This document shows, in pieces, positions 25,061 to 33,790 of a stretch of DNA of 64,000 nt. A program made the position numbers and the translations under genes. Position 1 is the stretch's first letter, and each line of letters begins with the position of its first letter. The notes beneath the pieces were generated by a model. That model saw only the letters and a list, made by a program, of their open reading frames with translations. It was not told the DNA's origin and did no database searches. The DNA comes from Dehalobacter alkaniphilus (GTDB lineage: Bacteria; Bacillota; Desulfitobacteriia; Desulfitobacteriales; Syntrophobotulaceae), in the NCBI GenBank assembly GCA_040500365.1, contig CP148031.1, forward strand, positions 2,666,001 to 2,730,000, read 5' to 3'.

Positions 25061-25957
25061 ATGAGTGATTTGCTGACAGAGCGTACGCCGCCTGTCATCG
25101 CGGCTGAAATCAATACGATTAAACAACAAACCAATAAAATTCTGCTGGCCAGCGCCGTCGAAGTAGGAAAACGTCTGAAGGAAGCCAAAGCGCTGCTGCC
25201 CCATGGGGAGTGGGGCAAGTGGCTGGAGGAATCGGTAAGTTATTCTCAAAGATCGGCCAATTATATGATTCAGCTCTTTGAAGAATACGGGCCTAAACTG
25301 CTTGCTTCCCAAGACATGGACGTCAGCTCAAATTCGCAATCGATTGCGAATTTGACCTACACCCAGGCCCTCATCCTTCTTGGGCTCCCGGTAGAGGAAC
25401 GGGATGAGTTTATCGTTGAGAATGATGCAGGCAGCATGAGCAGTCGGCAGCTGCAGCAGGCAGTATCTGTGAGGAACCAGGAGCTTGCCGGGAAAGAAGA
25501 CGAAGACCTGCAGAAAGTCTGTGCTGAGCAAAAAGATAAAATCTCCAAATTATCAGATGAGCGCGATCTGGCGAAAAAAGAAGCCACGGATAACCTGCAA
25601 GCCGTATGGGCCGAGCAGGGAAATGTTTTGAAGCTGCAGCGGAAGCTTGACGTCCTGGAAAATGAAAATACGGCAGCCAAGCGCATCGCCGAGATAGAAT
25701 ACGAAAGCAAGCTCTTAAAGCTCAACCTCTCCATGAGCCAGGCAGACGCCCGCTTTGATCTGATAACCAAAGGACTCGATGATCTCTTTATCGCCATCAA
25801 AGAAATGGCCGCAGCGGACCCGGATGCTTGTAAATTATATATCACCCATGCCAATCAGTTGATGTCTAAAGCGATGAACAAGCTAAAGCGCTTCGAGAAA
25901 ACGACCATGGCAGCTCCAAAAGTTCCGAAAGCTCCGGAAAGTCCTGAAAAAAATTAA
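25061..25957 (+). CDS. DUF3102-family protein
   Basis: A 298-residue soluble protein with start ATG 25061. Residues about 8-105 match the DUF3102 pattern: INTIKQQTNKILLASAVEVGKRLKEAK, LLPHGEWGKWLEESVSYSQRSANYMIQLFEEYG (partly quoted). A long coiled-coil (about residues 135-225) with repeated AVWAEQ/VCAEQ units follows, and a Lys/Pro tail. DUF3102 proteins are frequent in Desulfitobacterium and relatives and resemble KfrA- or ParB-like helical DNA-associated proteins, but no activity is known. A 28-base perfect palindrome is embedded in the coding sequence at 25328-25355. Confidence 0.75.
   Translation: MSDLLTERTPPVIAAEINTIKQQTNKILLASAVEVGKRLKEAKALLPHGEWGKWLEESVSYSQRSANYMIQLFEEYGPKLLASQDMDVSSNSQSIANLTYTQALILLGLPVEERDEFIVENDAGSMSSRQLQQAVSVRNQELAGKEDEDLQKVCAEQKDKISKLSDERDLAKKEATDNLQAVWAEQGNVLKLQRKLDVLENENTAAKRIAEIEYESKLLKLNLSMSQADARFDLITKGLDDLFIAIKEMAAADPDACKLYITHANQLMSKAMNKLKRFEKTTMAAPKVPKAPESPEKN
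25328..25355. repeat. Perfect 28-base palindrome inside the DUF3102 gene
   Basis: TCAAATTCGCAATC is followed directly by its reverse complement, with no loop. It encodes SNSQSIANL in frame. Such a perfect palindrome is unusual inside coding sequence and may be a protein-binding site. Confidence 0.85.
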
Positions 25958-26047
25958 TCTCTTTCCTGAACCCTGGAAAACAATGGGCATATACTAAAAA
26001 GGACATGTTCTTCGGACAAGCAGGAAACTAGGAAAAGAGGTAAGCTT

Positions 26048-26272
26048 ATGACTTTAGTGGTAAACACGTTGGATTCCGTGCTGGCAACCCGTTATCAGAT
26101 AGGGATTACCGCCGGCGGTGGCCCGGTTCTCAAGCAAAAAAGCCTGACCGGCGTTAAAGCAACGGCAGCTGATCAGGACGTATACGATGTGGCTGTCGCT
26201 TTATCAAGCCTGGTGGATTATCCATTGGCAGATATCCGCCGCCTGAATATTTTCGAGCTGGCCGATGAGTAA
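26048..26272 (+). CDS. DUF1659 protein
   Basis: A 74-residue protein with the DUF1659 features: an N-terminal strand, QxGxxxxGGGPVLKQKSLTGVKATAADQDVYDVA-type core (partly quoted) and a C-terminal helix with LADIRRLNIFELAD. The AGGAAAAGAGG site lies upstream. DUF1659 genes nearly always precede DUF2922 genes in Firmicutes, as here. Function unknown; both are small beta-rich proteins. Confidence 0.8.
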   Translation: MTLVVNTLDSVLATRYQIGITAGGGPVLKQKSLTGVKATAADQDVYDVAVALSSLVDYPLADIRRLNIFELADE

Positions 26273-26310
26273 ACCGACCGGAGCAAATAATTCCAGGGTG
26301 GTGACAGAGC

Positions 26311-26550
26311 ATGGCAATAACGAGCCAGAAAGTTTTAAGAATGGTATTTACGACCGTAGGTGGTAAGGCGTTTACCATTACCCTTCCCCAGCCAAAGGCA
26401 GGCCTTACGCTTGCCCAAGTCGGGACGGTCATGGACCTCATCATGGCAAAAAACATTTTTGCCACTTCCAGTGGGGATCTGGCAAGCAAGAGAGATATTA
26501 AAGTGGTAGATACTACCACGGACGATCTCTTCGATCCCCCACAAGAATAA
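26311..26550 (+). CDS. DUF2922 protein
   Basis: A 79-residue protein: VLRMVFTTVGGKAFTITLPQPK followed by LTLAQVGTVMDLIMAKNIF, matching DUF2922. It follows the DUF1659 gene by 38 bases with a GGTGG ribosome site. The two form a conserved pair of unknown function. Confidence 0.8.
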   Translation: MAITSQKVLRMVFTTVGGKAFTITLPQPKAGLTLAQVGTVMDLIMAKNIFATSSGDLASKRDIKVVDTTTDDLFDPPQE

Positions 26551-26888
26551 AATACTCCAGATAAGCTGTCCGGGGAGCATGGCTGGTTTCAAGGCATCAT
26601 TTCGAGGGATTGGCGGCCGCAAGGCCGCCCTCGTACAACTGTTTTTCTAAATTTCCAAATTTTTTCACAAATATTTAGTAAATTATGTTAAAATATATTT
26701 GTAATTTTCTAAAATCGGAATTTTTAGCAGTTGAATCAACTTCATATATTTATCCATAATTTGAACTGTTATTTTTGAAGGAATAACGGTTCTTATGTTG
26801 TTAAGGGGTTTCGACTTTTTTATATAGAAATTTACAATTTTCAACACTCAAATAGGCTCATTCTTTACTATACTAGGGAGATGTTGCG
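26551..26888. other. AT-rich intergenic stretch with one GC hairpin
   Basis: GGCGGCC-GCAA-GGCCGCC (26612-26629) forms a seven-base stem with a GNRA tetraloop, with outer CGAG/CTCG pairing; it may terminate the DUF2922 transcript. The rest is AT-rich leader of the surface protein gene, with an AGGGAG site near 26874-26880. Confidence 0.5.
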
Positions 26889-27554
26889 TTGATAAGAGAA
26901 AAAATAAAAACAATTGGAAGAATCCTATTACCTATCGTAATTATTTTGTTGTTATTTTCATCTAATACTTTTGCCCATTCAGGAAGAACTGATTCAAACG
27001 GCGGACACAGAGATAACAAAAATGCTAGTGGATTAGGTTATTACCATTATCATCATGGTTACGGCCCTCACTTACATCCTAATGGAGTCTGCCCATATGA
27101 AACACCAGAAAAAACAACAATCCCCGAACCTGTTGACGTTAGCTCTGTAATGATCAATTCTATGGATAACACTGTATTAGAAGTTGGAAACAAAACTGTA
27201 TTAAGTGCTACTATTTACCCTTCAGATGCAGAGAATAAATCTATTACTTGGTCATCAAGTGATATCAATGTTGCTATAGTTAGTGAAAATGGTATCGTTA
27301 CAGCAGCAAATCCTGGTTCCGCGATCATAACAGCTAAATCAAGTAACGGAAAAACAAATAGTATCACTTTAAATGTTGACGAAAAAGCAGAGCCTGTTTC
27401 AACAGTCACTGAAGAACAAGCTTCATCGGAACAAAAAACTCAAGAAATGACAGACACAAATAGCGATCAAAATGAATCCGGTTCTTCTGTTCTCGGCTAT
27501 GGTGTTGTAGCTGCCATTGCAGCTTGGTTTCTATTAAGAAAAAAGAAAAAATAA
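26889..27554 (+). CDS. Secreted/anchored YHYH and Big_2 surface protein
   Basis: A 221-residue protein with TTG start behind GGGAG. Residues 1-29 are a Sec signal (LLPIVIILLLFSSNTFAHS). Next comes a His-rich YHYH-type region (HSGRTDSNGGHRDNKN, LGYYHYHHG, HLHPNG), then a bacterial Ig-like Big_2 domain (residues about 80-155: VGNKTVLSATIYPSDA, ITWSSSDINVAIVSENGIVTA), then a Ser/Thr/Glu linker and a C-terminal hydrophobic helix with RKKKK. It is probably held in the membrane by the C-terminal helix and displays the His-rich domain, possibly for metal binding or adhesion. Confidence 0.8.
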   Translation: MIREKIKTIGRILLPIVIILLLFSSNTFAHSGRTDSNGGHRDNKNASGLGYYHYHHGYGPHLHPNGVCPYETPEKTTIPEPVDVSSVMINSMDNTVLEVGNKTVLSATIYPSDAENKSITWSSSDINVAIVSENGIVTAANPGSAIITAKSSNGKTNSITLNVDEKAEPVSTVTEEQASSEQKTQEMTDTNSDQNESGSSVLGYGVVAAIAAWFLLRKKKK

Positions 27555-27616
27555 AGAACTCCTATAAATTAACTTAACCATGATCCCCCGTTTCGATTTT
27601 TTAACAACTGATGAAC

Positions 27617-27644
27617 AAAAAAAGACCCTTAGGGGGCTTTTTTT
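27617..27644. terminator. Bidirectional terminator
   Basis: A7 and T7 tracts flank a short GACCC/GGGGGC stem between the surface protein gene and the convergent gene at 27659. Confidence 0.6.
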
Positions 27645-27658
27645 GTATGGTCCTGTTA

Positions 27659-28000
27659 TTATGGAACCTCATTTATCTTTATTTCCTTTCTGATCCGTTC
27701 TTTAATATCCCGGCACATTTGCTCCGTTCCGATTCTCTCCCATTCATTTGCGATCTTTTCCGTAACCATCTTGGTAAGGGCTTCATCGATCACCGGATCG
27801 TGGCGATTCTTCATCAAAAGAATGAAGATCATATCGTAAAATGAATGTTTCTCCAGCATTTCGATCATTTCGATACATTCTTCGGGTGTGGATTCGTATT
27901 CTCCTTCGCACAGCCTGCTTTGGATTTTAGGATGTTCGGATAACCACCTGACTAGCCGGATCGTATCATCCATTTGATGATGTTTGCCTTCTTGCATCAT
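27659..28000 (-). CDS. Hypothetical helical protein
   Basis: A 113-residue soluble, charged, all-helical protein. No motif identifies a family. Start fixed by GAGGAGCGGGAA before ATG. It forms a minus-strand pair with the mini-protein at 28043, 42 bases upstream. Function unknown. Confidence 0.6.
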   Translation of the reverse strand: MMQEGKHHQMDDTIRLVRWLSEHPKIQSRLCEGEYESTPEECIEMIEMLEKHSFYDMIFILLMKNRHDPVIDEALTKMVTEKIANEWERIGTEQMCRDIKERIRKEIKINEVP

Positions 28001-28042
28001 TTCCCGCTCCTCAAAAATTCTTTATGGTTGTTTGAATGATCA

Positions 28043-28213
28043 TTATGCTTGATCGCCCCCTTTCTTTTCTCGTTTAGAATTTTTGAGCGAAATAACCGGG
28101 GTTTCTTCTTCGGTATAATTGTTTTCTCCATGCTGAAGTGCTTCGACAAGGATATCAACAGCATTTGCTACTTTAGCGGCAAGTTGAAAATACATTTCCT
28201 TGTAATCCGGCAT
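28043..28213 (-). CDS. YKxMY mini-protein, copy 1
   Basis: A 56-residue protein beginning MPDYKEMYFQLAAKVANAV, with one amphipathic helix (VDILVEALQHG) and a charged tail. GAGAGGTG lies upstream of the ATG. It is paralogous to the protein at 34069-34242 (LADYKRMYTELFNKVTVII), and the shared DYK-MY-L pattern is common among short uncharacterised clostridial proteins near XRE regulators. Function unknown. Confidence 0.6.
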   Translation of the reverse strand: MPDYKEMYFQLAAKVANAVDILVEALQHGENNYTEEETPVISLKNSKREKKGGDQA

Positions 28214-28378
28214 GAGAAATACACCTCTCTCGTGTCATATCACTAACTAAGCATACAAAATATAAAGATATTATGTTGGCGATATAACAGTAACATAGGA
28301 TCTTCAATACATACTTTTGTATATAAAATTTATCACCGAACCCTATTATACCTCATGTAATAAGGAGAATTGATTTAT

Positions 28379-28558
28379 ATGCACTATTCGCATAAAATCC
28401 TCACAAATTATGTTCGCGAAATTCTATGGTATAACTATCGACTATTTGCTGGGATAATGGAAAACCTTATCGTTGACCACGACAGCGATAAGCTGAATGA
28501 AAGCTCCCCACAGTCATTGTTTTTCGTAAATCACTTGCTGGGGAGCCTTTTTGATTAA
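28379..28558 (+). CDS. Doubtful small ORF containing a terminator-like stem
   Basis: A 59-residue frame with an AAGGAG site 11 bases before ATG. Its 3' part contains GCTCCCCA (28503-28510) and TGGGGAGC (28539-28546) followed by CTTTTT, a terminator structure with a 28-base loop. No domain is recognised. It may be a leader peptide or a remnant. Confidence 0.25.
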   Translation: MHYSHKILTNYVREILWYNYRLFAGIMENLIVDHDSDKLNESSPQSLFFVNHLLGSLFD

Positions 28559-28653
28559 CTAATCCCATGAAATTCAGCTTGTATTAGCAACCTAGTATCT
28601 AATTCCGACAATAACCATTTTCTCCCAACAAAGTAATCCCTTCGGTTATTTTC

Positions 28654-28867
28654 TCCGGTGATAGAATTGTTGATCTTTGTAGAGAGCGGGATATAACACC
28701 CAAATGCGTTAAGCTATAGAGCCGGGGTACCACAATCGACAATAAAAAGTATTCTGAATGATGAAAGCCAAAATCCGGGTATCGTGACGATCAAAAAGTT
28801 ATGCGACGGATTAAACATCTCCCTATCGGACTTTTTTAATACGGATGATTTTCGCAATTTGGAGTAG
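28654..28867 (+). pseudogene. Frameshifted XRE-family HTH regulator
   Basis: Two frames join into a helix-turn-helix protein: GDRIVDLCRERDITP up to 28701, then NALSYRAGVPQSTIKSILN and GIVTIKKLCDGLNISLSDFF from 28703 to the stop at 28867. One extra A in the AAA at 28702-28704 causes the shift. No start codon is seen for the first frame. The sequence is a typical Cro/C1 domain of small clostridial regulators, now apparently inactive. Confidence 0.75.
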
Positions 28868-28909
28868 GAAATTAAATAAAACCATCGACTTTCAATGATT
28901 TTTAATAAC

Positions 28910-29479
28910 TTATCCATCATAGAGCGACATTTGCTCCAAGGCTCTATCCGTGATATCTTTGCTCTTTCGGGATGACAGACTTAAGAATAATCGACGTATA
29001 TTTTCCCCACAAGCAGCAGCCAATTTTTCAACCTCTGCCATTTCATAGATCATATAAATTTTTTTGTGTGGAGTATAATAGAGTAAAACTTTTTTGTTTT
29101 GCTTCGTGAGATTAATAATATTGTTTAATGTCCCTTTGCTTTTTCCATTCCATATCATAAAGCCATGATCGGCATTTTCGGCCATTGTCTTATCTTTGGC
29201 TGCATAAAAGTCGAACCCTTTGACCTTATCCGAGACCTCAATTGTTTGAATCGGCCAATCTCCTACGTTATTTCTGGCTTTACCTTGACTGGCATAGACA
29301 AATACATCCCTGTATTGATGCTGGAAAAAAAACTGCTGGATCGCTCGATCCATGCCATTGGCATCACCAACCAAAACGGTTTCATTTCGTTTTATTATTT
29401 TTTTTAGCCCTTCATCAACATTTTTATCAATAACCTTAATGGCTCTGGGTCCACCAATAAAAATTTTCACGGAATTCAC
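28910..29479 (-). CDS. SLOG-like Rossmann-fold protein
   Basis: A 189-residue protein with VKIFIGGPRAI, VLVGDANGMDRAIQQFF and VFVYASQGKARNNVG, the pattern of SLOG-superfamily domains (DprA/LOG/YspA-like nucleotide-binding folds), followed by MAENADHGFMIWNGKSKGTLNNI as in the YAcAr-type subgroup. SLOG proteins are proposed to sense or produce nucleotide signals in stress and phage defence. The downstream neighbour of SOS-type dinD, same strand, 64 bases apart. Family likely; specific ligand unknown. Confidence 0.75.
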   Translation of the reverse strand: MNSVKIFIGGPRAIKVIDKNVDEGLKKIIKRNETVLVGDANGMDRAIQQFFFQHQYRDVFVYASQGKARNNVGDWPIQTIEVSDKVKGFDFYAAKDKTMAENADHGFMIWNGKSKGTLNNIINLTKQNKKVLLYYTPHKKIYMIYEMAEVEKLAAACGENIRRLFLSLSSRKSKDITDRALEQMSLYDG

Positions 29480-29543
29480 CCCTTGGTTTTTGTCATTGCC
29501 AAAACATAAATATGATCAATATTTTTATCTTCCCTTAAAGCAT

Positions 29544-30380
29544 TTATTCTATTTCCTTATACCTACTCTTATGTTCTTTCTCAATTTGCTGAATGCTCTT
29601 CCCCGGTGTTGGCAAATCCTCCGGCATGGTTCCTCCCAATTCTTTAATCGTTTGCCTTACCTTTTGTCCTACTTGAAAATGAGTCTGATTGGCTTTATCT
29701 TTTACTTTAATATTCTCTCTTCTCAGTTTTTCATCTGTTTGAGTAGCTCGGAATAGATTTGCCGCTAATTCGGTGCTTCCCATATGGTCGAGTATTTTTT
29801 GGCTCTTCTTTAAGCCTTTGCGTTCATGGATTTCTTTCACCCCAAAGCCGCCATACAACCCTTGGTACCCTTTATTTTGAAAAACCGCATAATCCTTTGC
29901 TTCAACAACGCCGGCCTCTTTTGCCGCCTCAGCTAAAGACTTATTATGGATAATCATCTCGTTGCGGATTGCTAAACGCTTCTGTTCTTCATTCAACTGA
30001 TCATAGTTCTCAATTAATTCTTGCTGACGTGTCTTTACGGCAAAATAGGTTTGTCCAATTGCAATCACTTTTTTTCGAGAGTCTCCATTTTGAACAATTA
30101 AATAACATGCATAACGGGAAAGCATTATATCTTCTATCTCTCGTTCAGCACCTGAACCGATATCAACCATTTTGCGGATCTCCGCAAAATGGTCTGCAAC
30201 AAGATAGCCGCTATTTTGGCAAGCGATCTTTGCACGCTCTATTACATCGGTAAAACTCCTCCATTGTTGGTATTCCAATACAACCTTTAACTCTCTGGCA
30301 TACCAAAACTCAATACCCTCTGTAGTCAAATGTTTGATGGACTCAAAAGTTTTTTCAGAATATTTTTCAATCTCAGTCAT
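29544..30380 (-). CDS. dinD: DNA damage-inducible protein D
   Basis: A 278-residue protein with start ATG 30380 (AGGAGG nine bases upstream). It has the DinD/BroN-like pattern: FESIKHLTTEGIEFWYARELK, LEYQQWRSFTDVIERAKIAC, LSRYACYLIVQNGD and VAIGQTYFAVKTRQQEL (each partly quoted). In E. coli DinD antagonises RecA filaments after DNA damage; the length fits. A perfect LexA box lies just upstream, so SOS control is strongly indicated here. It is followed by a SLOG gene that may be co-expressed. Confidence 0.9.
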   Translation of the reverse strand: MTEIEKYSEKTFESIKHLTTEGIEFWYARELKVVLEYQQWRSFTDVIERAKIACQNSGYLVADHFAEIRKMVDIGSGAEREIEDIMLSRYACYLIVQNGDSRKKVIAIGQTYFAVKTRQQELIENYDQLNEEQKRLAIRNEMIIHNKSLAEAAKEAGVVEAKDYAVFQNKGYQGLYGGFGVKEIHERKGLKKSQKILDHMGSTELAANLFRATQTDEKLRRENIKVKDKANQTHFQVGQKVRQTIKELGGTMPEDLPTPGKSIQQIEKEHKSRYKEIE

Positions 30381-30412
30381 ATGAGCTTTCCTCCTCTGAG
30401 ACAATTAAATAT

Positions 30413-30426
30413 CGAACATATGTTCT
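30413..30426 (-). promoter_or_regulatory. LexA/DinR SOS box of dinD
   Basis: GAACATATGTTC (30414-30425) is a perfect palindrome that matches the Gram-positive LexA consensus CGAACrnryGTTCg. It lies 33 bases before the start codon and just downstream of a TTGCCA-N15-TATAAA promoter. Confidence 0.9.
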
Positions 30427-30534
30427 AGTGGTATTTTATACCACATTACTCAGCATGGCAAGAGAAATATTTTCGTTTTAGGGCTTTCTATGTATATTTG
30501 TTCTGATTGTGAATATGAGAATAGACTCCTTGTT

Positions 30535-31467
30535 CTAGCTTTCGTATAAGGTAGCTATAGCATGTATTCTACGCTTCATTTCTGTGCGGATATGTAACGG
30601 CTCTAAACACTCGCATTTATCCCCGAAACTGAAAAGAATATTGTAGTAGTATTCGTTCTCTACGAAAGGAAAACTAACAATGTAATGCTCATCACCGTCT
30701 GGCGAAAAGTGTTCATAAGTGCAATAATCAAGCACCCTGTCCATGACAGATTTATGAATACGAATTTTGATTTTTGTTTGCATCGTTGCCAAAATATCAG
30801 TAAAATCCAACTGCGGTTTTTGATAATCTCGTGGCGTAAAAAATTCCTCTTGTATTTGTAGGTTTGATGTGCGGGATAGTTTGAATAGGCGAAAATCATT
30901 TCTTTTATGGCAATACCCTTGCCAATACCAATGACTACTTTTCAATACAAGTTGATGGGGCTCGGCTGTTCGTGCGGTTTTATTTCCGTAGCGGTCTGCA
31001 TATTCAAACGAAAGCAGCTTACTTTCCTGTAAAGCTGTTTTGATCATTTCTAAATAGGATTGTATGTTCCTGTTGCCCATCCACGGACTTAAATCGATAT
31101 ATATTTGATTTGCTTTTAATTCAATGTCTTTCGCTCTGTCGGCGGGGATAAAACTCTTGACTTTCGCAAGGGCGTTTACCAGTTCATCACCTCGTATCAT
31201 GTTGGAAAGACTGGAAAGCCCCATCAAGATAGCGGAAAGGTCGGTAGTCGAAAAAACCTTTCTATCAATCTTGTATTTCTGCATGATTTCAAAGCCGCCG
31301 CCCACTCCCGATGTTGCGCGAACAGGAATACCCGCCAGGTTGATAGTGTCTATGTCGCGGTAGATTGTGCGGGGTGAAACTTCAAACATATCTGCTAACT
31401 CCTGTGCGCCTATACGCTCTTTATCAAGGAGTATCATAATAATGCTAACAAGCCTGTCAACCTTCAT
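30535..31467 (-). CDS. WYL-domain transcriptional regulator (YafY-like)
   Basis: A 310-residue regulator with start ATG 31467 behind GGCGG. An N-terminal HTH (ELADMFEVSPRTIYRDIDTIN) is followed by a WYL domain, with SFEYADRYGNKTARTAEPHQLVLKSSHWYWQGYC (partly quoted) as the signature region, and a C-terminal extension. WYL domains bind ligands or nucleic-acid ends. It is divergently transcribed from the cysteine hydrolase at 31586 with about 120 bases between, so regulation of that gene is likely. Confidence 0.85.
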   Translation of the reverse strand: MKVDRLVSIIMILLDKERIGAQELADMFEVSPRTIYRDIDTINLAGIPVRATSGVGGGFEIMQKYKIDRKVFSTTDLSAILMGLSSLSNMIRGDELVNALAKVKSFIPADRAKDIELKANQIYIDLSPWMGNRNIQSYLEMIKTALQESKLLSFEYADRYGNKTARTAEPHQLVLKSSHWYWQGYCHKRNDFRLFKLSRTSNLQIQEEFFTPRDYQKPQLDFTDILATMQTKIKIRIHKSVMDRVLDYCTYEHFSPDGDEHYIVSFPFVENEYYYNILFSFGDKCECLEPLHIRTEMKRRIHAIATLYES

Positions 31468-31585
31468 CTGATAGCCGCCTTCAAAATTTTTTTTATCATT
31501 ATGGATTGTTGCCACACTGTTGTCAACAATTACACGGTACAATAAAATAGCAAACAAATCAATCTACCTATCAGGAGGAGACACT

Positions 31586-32113
31586 ATGCAGAAAAAAGCC
31601 TTAGTAATCATTGATATTCAAAATGACATAACAAAAAATTATAAGGATATTATTGACAATATCAATAAAGCGATTGATTGGGCAGTCCATAATAATATTC
31701 ATGTTATTTATATAAGGCATGAAAATTTGTCAGCCGGTACGAGGACTTTTAAAACCAATACATATGGGTCTGAATTAGCTTCAGACTTGAAAATAGTATC
31801 AAAAAATGTTTTTACAAAATACAAAGGAAACGCATTAAGCAGTGAAGAATTTGCAGACTTTATTAGTAAAAATGAAATATGTGATTTCTACATAACAGGA
31901 GCAGATGCTATTGCTTGTGTTAAATCAACCTGTTACAACTTATGCAAAGCAAATTATGGCGTTAATGTCCTATCAGATTGCATTACCAGTTATGATAAAA
32001 GGAAAATTGACGAAATGCTGCGCTATTATGAAAGTAAAGGCAGTAAAATCATTCGTTTAAATGACTTGTTACCAAAGCGGGACCCTGGATATTCCCAGTG
32101 TTTCGTTGATTAA
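31586..32113 (+). CDS. Isochorismatase-like cysteine hydrolase
   Basis: A 175-residue enzyme with start ATG 31586 behind AGGAGG. Catalytic triad candidates are visible: Asp in VIIDIQND, Lys in TKYKGNAL and Cys in DAIACVKSTCYN. The family hydrolyses amides or ethers such as nicotinamide, isochorismate or N-carbamoyl compounds; the substrate cannot be chosen. A divergent WYL regulator is next to it. Confidence 0.85.
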   Translation: MQKKALVIIDIQNDITKNYKDIIDNINKAIDWAVHNNIHVIYIRHENLSAGTRTFKTNTYGSELASDLKIVSKNVFTKYKGNALSSEEFADFISKNEICDFYITGADAIACVKSTCYNLCKANYGVNVLSDCITSYDKRKIDEMLRYYESKGSKIIRLNDLLPKRDPGYSQCFVD

Positions 32114-32166
32114 GCTTGAAAATATAACGGAACAAGCATCATCGTAAGCTGCTTGTCTATCATGGT

Positions 32167-33187
32167 TCATTCGTCCTTACCGTCTTTACCCTTAAGGTAC
32201 TTTGCCATTTCTTTATCGAATTGCGAGATGTAGTCCTTATCCTGCTGAAAGCGGAACTGCCCGTAAATGTCTTCCGCTTTTTTTACTGCATCCTCATGCG
32301 AAAATTGACCCTTTATCTTTTAAGACTTTTCGTCGGTTGCTCTGTAAAAAATGATCCGTTTCGCGCAGCCAGTCCATCATGCTCATCGGTACTTCGTCCT
32401 CAGCCATTAGTTCTGCATAATCAATAAACATGGTCAAGATGCGGTTAAGACGCGTAAGTTCCTTTTCATTAAGATAGTTTTTCGCAACCCCCACATCACG
32501 CTTGATAATCTTTCCATCCGGTGCTGCTTTCCATGTAGTCAGTCCCATTGTAGGATGCTCAAGCGTGACCCGCTCGGCAATTAATTCTGCAGCTGTCTTT
32601 CCGGTTATAGCATAATGGAGCTTGTTCTGCACAAAAGAATAGAACTCCCGGGTAGAACTGCTGTCTTTGTCATAGTCGTAACTGCATTGTTCGAACACAT
32701 CGGCAATCTTCTGGTACGCTCTTCGCTCACTGGCTCGAATCTCGCGGATACGTTCCAGCAATTCATCAAAGTAATCTTTGCCGAAAGGCTTGCCGTTCTT
32801 CAAAAAATCGTCATTCAGCACAAACCCCTTTTGGATATACTCGTGCAGCGTTTTAGTGGCCCATTGACGGAAGCGTGTCGCCTTTTTTGAGTTAACACGA
32901 TATCCTACAGCGATGATCATATCCAAACTATAAAATTCCACCGTACGCTTTACAGTTCGGCTGCCCTCTTCTTGAACTATTTCCATTTTGGAAACAGTTG
33001 CTTCCGCAGTTAATTCTTCATCTTCATAAATATTATTAATGTGTTTACTAATAGCGGCGACGCCAACTTCAAACAGCTCCGCAATTGCTTTTTGCGTCAT
33101 CCAGAAGTTTTCGTCCTCATAACGTACCGAAACCGTCACATTGCCGCTGTCCGTCATGTACAAAATAATTTTATTTTCCTGTCTCAT
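32167..33187 (-). pseudogene. RhuM-family gene with a C-terminal frameshift
   Basis: The 297-residue frame 32294-33187 covers most of a RhuM (virulence protein RhuM, Bro-like) protein: FWMTQKAIAELFEVGVAAISKHI, FYSLDMIIAVGYRVNSKKATRFRQWAT (partly quoted). Near 32301-32304 (A4) a one-base insertion moves the end out of frame. The other frame continues ISHEDAVKKAEDIYG...YISQFDKEMAKYLKG to 32167, the expected RhuM tail. If the sequence is correct, a truncated protein is still made. RhuM genes lie in defence and mobile islands; function is not established. Confidence 0.75.
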
Positions 33188-33193
33188 ATTAGA

Positions 33194-33651
33194 TTACCTT
33201 CCGAGTTTACTTAAATATTTATCGGTCAAAGAGCCATTCTTTATTCGTTCATCATCCATTACCCAGCCTTTAATTGTATAATCTTTGGCGATTTGATTAA
33301 CCCATTTACGAAATTGCACAGCTCTTTCGGAGTTGACCTTAAAGCCAAGGGCAATAATCATCTGTAAGGCATAATGCTTAGTATCATAGGTCTTTCCATC
33401 CGCAGCAGTTATTCGAAAATTTCGAATAACTGCACTCTCTTCTAACTCCGAGTCAGCAAAGATCCTTTTGATATGGTAGTTAATCGTGTGTGTTTCTACG
33501 TCATACAAAGTAGCCATCAACTATTGTGTGAGCCAGATATTCTCATCCTCATAACGCATTTCAACGCTGTCTTGATCATCACCAACGCTCGCGACAAAAG
33601 TCAGGTACTCAGCGGCGGAACTACGAATATTAATTTCTTTTTTCTTCCCAT
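33194..33651 (-). pseudogene. Second RhuM-like gene, broken three ways
   Basis: An ATG at 33651 with AAGGA starts MGRKK, loses frame in an A6 run (33639-33646), continues EINIRSSAAEYLTFVAS and YEDENIWLTQ, meets TAG at 33521-33523, then reads LMATLYDVETHTINYHIKRIF and MIIALGFKVNSERAVQFRKWV before stopping at 33194 well short of a full RhuM length. The remaining open frame begins near 33520. It lies seven bases from the start of the first RhuM gene in the same orientation. Confidence 0.75.
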
Positions 33652-33735
33652 AGCTTCTATTCCTTCCGCTCTATAGCAATAAAGTTTGATATCCACAGAT
33701 TTGCAGAAGCCAGTAAATCTATATCCATTATAGAA

Positions 33736-33747
33736 GAACATACGTTC
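33736..33747 (-). promoter_or_regulatory. Second LexA-like box, upstream of the RhuM remnant
   Basis: GAACATACGTTC has the GAAC-N4-GTTC pattern of the Gram-positive SOS box and differs from the dinD box at one position. It lies 85 bases before the start of the broken RhuM gene. Confidence 0.6.
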
Positions 33748-33790
33748 TTGGTCAACCAATTAATTCCATGAGGCAAAATACAGTCATACA

